Positions 61,943-64,000 of a DNA stretch of 64,000 bases are shown here, piece by piece. The stretch spans positions 5,507,991 to 5,571,990 of the forward strand of contig CM119271.1 of NCBI GenBank assembly GCA_051294375.1, written 5' to 3'. The notes beneath the pieces were generated by a model, which was not told where the DNA came from, ran no database searches, and saw only the letters and a program-made list of their open reading frames with translations. Both the position numbers and the translations under genes were made by a program. The first letter of the stretch is position 1. Each line of letters begins with the position of its first letter. The DNA comes from Paraspadella gotoi. Lineage: Eukaryota > Chaetognatha.

Positions 61943-64000
61943 TTAATCATTGACATATTCCTCCCCGATCTTTCTCTCGTACATCGGCGAGGGCAATCCC
62001 AGCGTTCTCTGTCCTTTACTCAGTTTGATCATCTTCTTTTTTCTCATAAAATCCTGGACGACGTTTTGCATGATTTCGTCCGCGTTGCGATCTTCTTTCG
62101 TTCCCGAACGCTCCTTCTGTCTTCGCCCACCGCCGTCCTCCTGCAGCTCCTGCTGCTGCTGCTGCTCCTCGATCGACTGTCCCCGTTGACGCTGCTGCTG
62201 TTGCGGTTCCAGCATGTCGACGGATAGAGATAAAGGCCTTCGTACTAAAACGTAAAAAAAAAAAATTAAATAGAATCGATCAATCAAATCAACGAGCAAC
62301 GTCGCCACGAACCGTTTTTGGCCCAAACTGCGAGCTTCGGTGCCAGGGAATCGCCGACACCGCCGCTGCTGGTCTTGCCGCTCCCGACGTCGCCGCCGCT
62401 GACGACGCCGCCCCCGGCGACGCTGTTCTTGCTGCCGAGGCTGCCGACGCCGCCCCCACCGATTGTGTCGCGGACGAGAGTGTGGAGGCCCGTGTCGCTG
62501 TCAAAAACTCCGCGAGTGTCGATCGGAGTCAAGAGATTGGAAGAAACAAGTCGCGGCAGACTAGGAAATGCGAATGAGAATATATATAAAATATATATTA
62601 AAAGATGAAAAACGGGGAAAAAATAGTATTAACTTTTGTGTGATTCTCAATCTGACCTAATCGGGTTAGAGGAAACATTCATCGAGCTGGACTTGCGAAT
62701 TAACTGGATAAAGAAATAAGATAGAAGGGGTTTTCAAATTTAAATTTATAAATAAAAAGCTTATTTTTTTCAAAATCTCAAATTTATTAGCAAATATCAC
62801 TAATATTTACGGTAGGAAATGCAATTTGAAAATGGCATACAATAATTTGTTTTAATACGCTTCAATCGCGTAATTGTGTAATTTTTAAAAACGAGCAATA
62901 ATTTATACATCCTATTTTTAAGACAGCTCACTACTATAGTATGATTTAGTCGTAATTTAAATAAAAGTTGGTTAAACAGACTAACCAATCTCCAAATAGA
63001 CTTATAACTAAAAACAAGATTGGTTCATCCAATGTGTTGCGCCGGAGTGACTTTGTTTTCATGTGTACTTCTAGTGACATGAAATGACATGACCTGACAT
63101 GACAGCACTCGACTTTACATGACTACATGACTACTATAACTTTCTTAGCCTGTCTATTTTTTTTTAAACGTCAAGTATGAAATGTAAGCAACCTTCAAAA
63201 ATCAAAATCAAAAACCATAAAATGTGTTACAGAAAAGGGCATCGGGACCACAACAATGCTAATAATAGAAATAAAAACTACAATCAACAATCAATATATA
63301 TATATATAAGCACGCAAATCATCAAAAAAGAGATACAAATAAAAACAAAAAGAGACGCTAACAAGAAAAAACAAAACTAAAGATGCTAATAAAAACAAAA
63401 AGAGACGCTAACAACAAAATGAGATGCTAACAAATACACAAATACACAAAAACACAAATATAGCCTGTCCAATGTCCATTTATGACACGCATTGCATTGG
63501 AATTCCATCTTTATAGTTTTAGGATATCCTGAAAGCGGCGCAAGCAGTTCCTTAGATTTGAGGTTTTTTTTCTGTCTTAAGAAATTAGCAACTAACTAGA
63601 GGCAAGTTATGTGTATTTTTAACGTAAGTGGGACAGACGGACGGACATACCGACCGACAGATCGACCGACCGACCGAAAAGTGACTTATAGTGACATATA
63701 TATATAAAACAAGCAAAACTTGCGGGCGCGAACCCTAAACCTTCTCCGCTGCGACGTCTCCAACGGCGTCTCCCGTCTCCTCTTCCCTCTCCTCCTCTTC
63801 CTCTTTCTTCTCTTCCTCCTCCTCTTCCTCCCTCCCGTCCTCTTCCTCCGGCAGATCCACCTCCACGTGAAGATGTTGACGATTCGGTCCCTCGAAGGAC
63901 AGAGTCGACGCCGAGGGACGCCGGTGCGATTTAGGCGCCCCCTGCAGCGTCGAGACGGAAGCGGGCGTGTCCCCGAAACCGACGCCGCTGCTGACGCGAG
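61943..64000 (-). CDS. 3' end of an unidentified gene with acidic and Gln-rich segments (four exons, runs off right edge)
   Basis: Exons read on the minus strand: 64000-63741 (open at the edge; ends in a Glu-rich run then GDVAAEK), 62703-62657, 62560-62313 and 62244-61943 (stop TAA). All three junctions join in phase with GT-AG borders, which is the main support. The protein fragment is Ser/Pro-rich, then strongly acidic, then Gly/Ser/Val-rich, then has a poly-Gln segment after SVDMLEP, and ends in a basic-to-acidic tail (KKKMIKLSKGQRTLGLPSP ... GEEYVND). No family recognised. If the donor at 63740 were not used the acidic exon would stop at a TAG two codons later. The next gene (K2P) begins about 400 bases downstream on the same strand, so the two could also be alternative parts of one locus. 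Confidence 0.55.
63036..63694 (+). mobile_element. MITE-like repeat, copy 7, with an internal insert
   Basis: Left end TGTTGCGCCGGAGTGACTTT and the ATGACATGACCTGACATGAC block are followed by about 300 extra A-rich bases (with repeated AACAAAAAGAGACGCTAA-like units). Then come GCGGCGCAAGCAG, the GACCGACC block and GTGACTTATAG; the palindromic end is replaced by (TA)n. Confidence 0.6.

Overview
The window is nuclear DNA from an invertebrate animal in a draft assembly. Genes have spliceosomal introns (GT-AG, one apparent GC-AG), AT-rich introns, and very many (GA)n/(CT)n tracts. There are ten runs of N, several of exactly 10 or 25 bases. The gene set (a Cav2-type calcium channel, a choline-transporter homologue, a K2P channel, a derlin) fits an animal with excitable cells. 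The phylum cannot be fixed from sequence alone.

Layout. 1-20 kb holds two broken partial copies of the 5' half of an SLC5A7 (high-affinity choline transporter, CHT) homologue: one on the minus strand (about 1.06-1.94 kb) and one on the plus strand (7.9-9.75 kb). The most complete copy then runs on the plus strand from 15.57 to 37.01 kb in about 15 exons. Copies differ mainly by one- or two-base indels, which points to unpolished or unmerged haplotypes. Inside the roughly 10 kb intron of this gene, on the same strand, lies a complete intron-free reading frame (26,160-31,190) for a 1,676-residue Cav2-like calcium channel alpha1 subunit. The 3' exons of the transporter are present two to three times at 34-37 kb around N gaps.

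37-42 kb is repeat-rich with no gene recognised. A clean three-exon derlin gene lies at 42.1-44.4 kb. 46.2-50.8 kb is a tandemly repeated block of about 2.3 kb without a recognised gene. From 61.5 down to 54.8 kb on the minus strand is an 11-exon two-pore-domain potassium channel. Beyond it, on the same strand, are the last four exons of an unidentified acidic protein (64.0-61.9 kb).

How they fit together: the transporter (choline reuptake for acetylcholine synthesis), Cav2 (presynaptic calcium entry in animals with synapses) and K2P (resting conductance) all serve excitable cells. The Cav2/transporter nesting is the most notable feature. Several exons are flanked by complementary (CT)n and (GA)n tracts that could pair in the transcript. 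A short transposon-like repeat with a perfect 16-base palindrome near one end occurs at least seven times.
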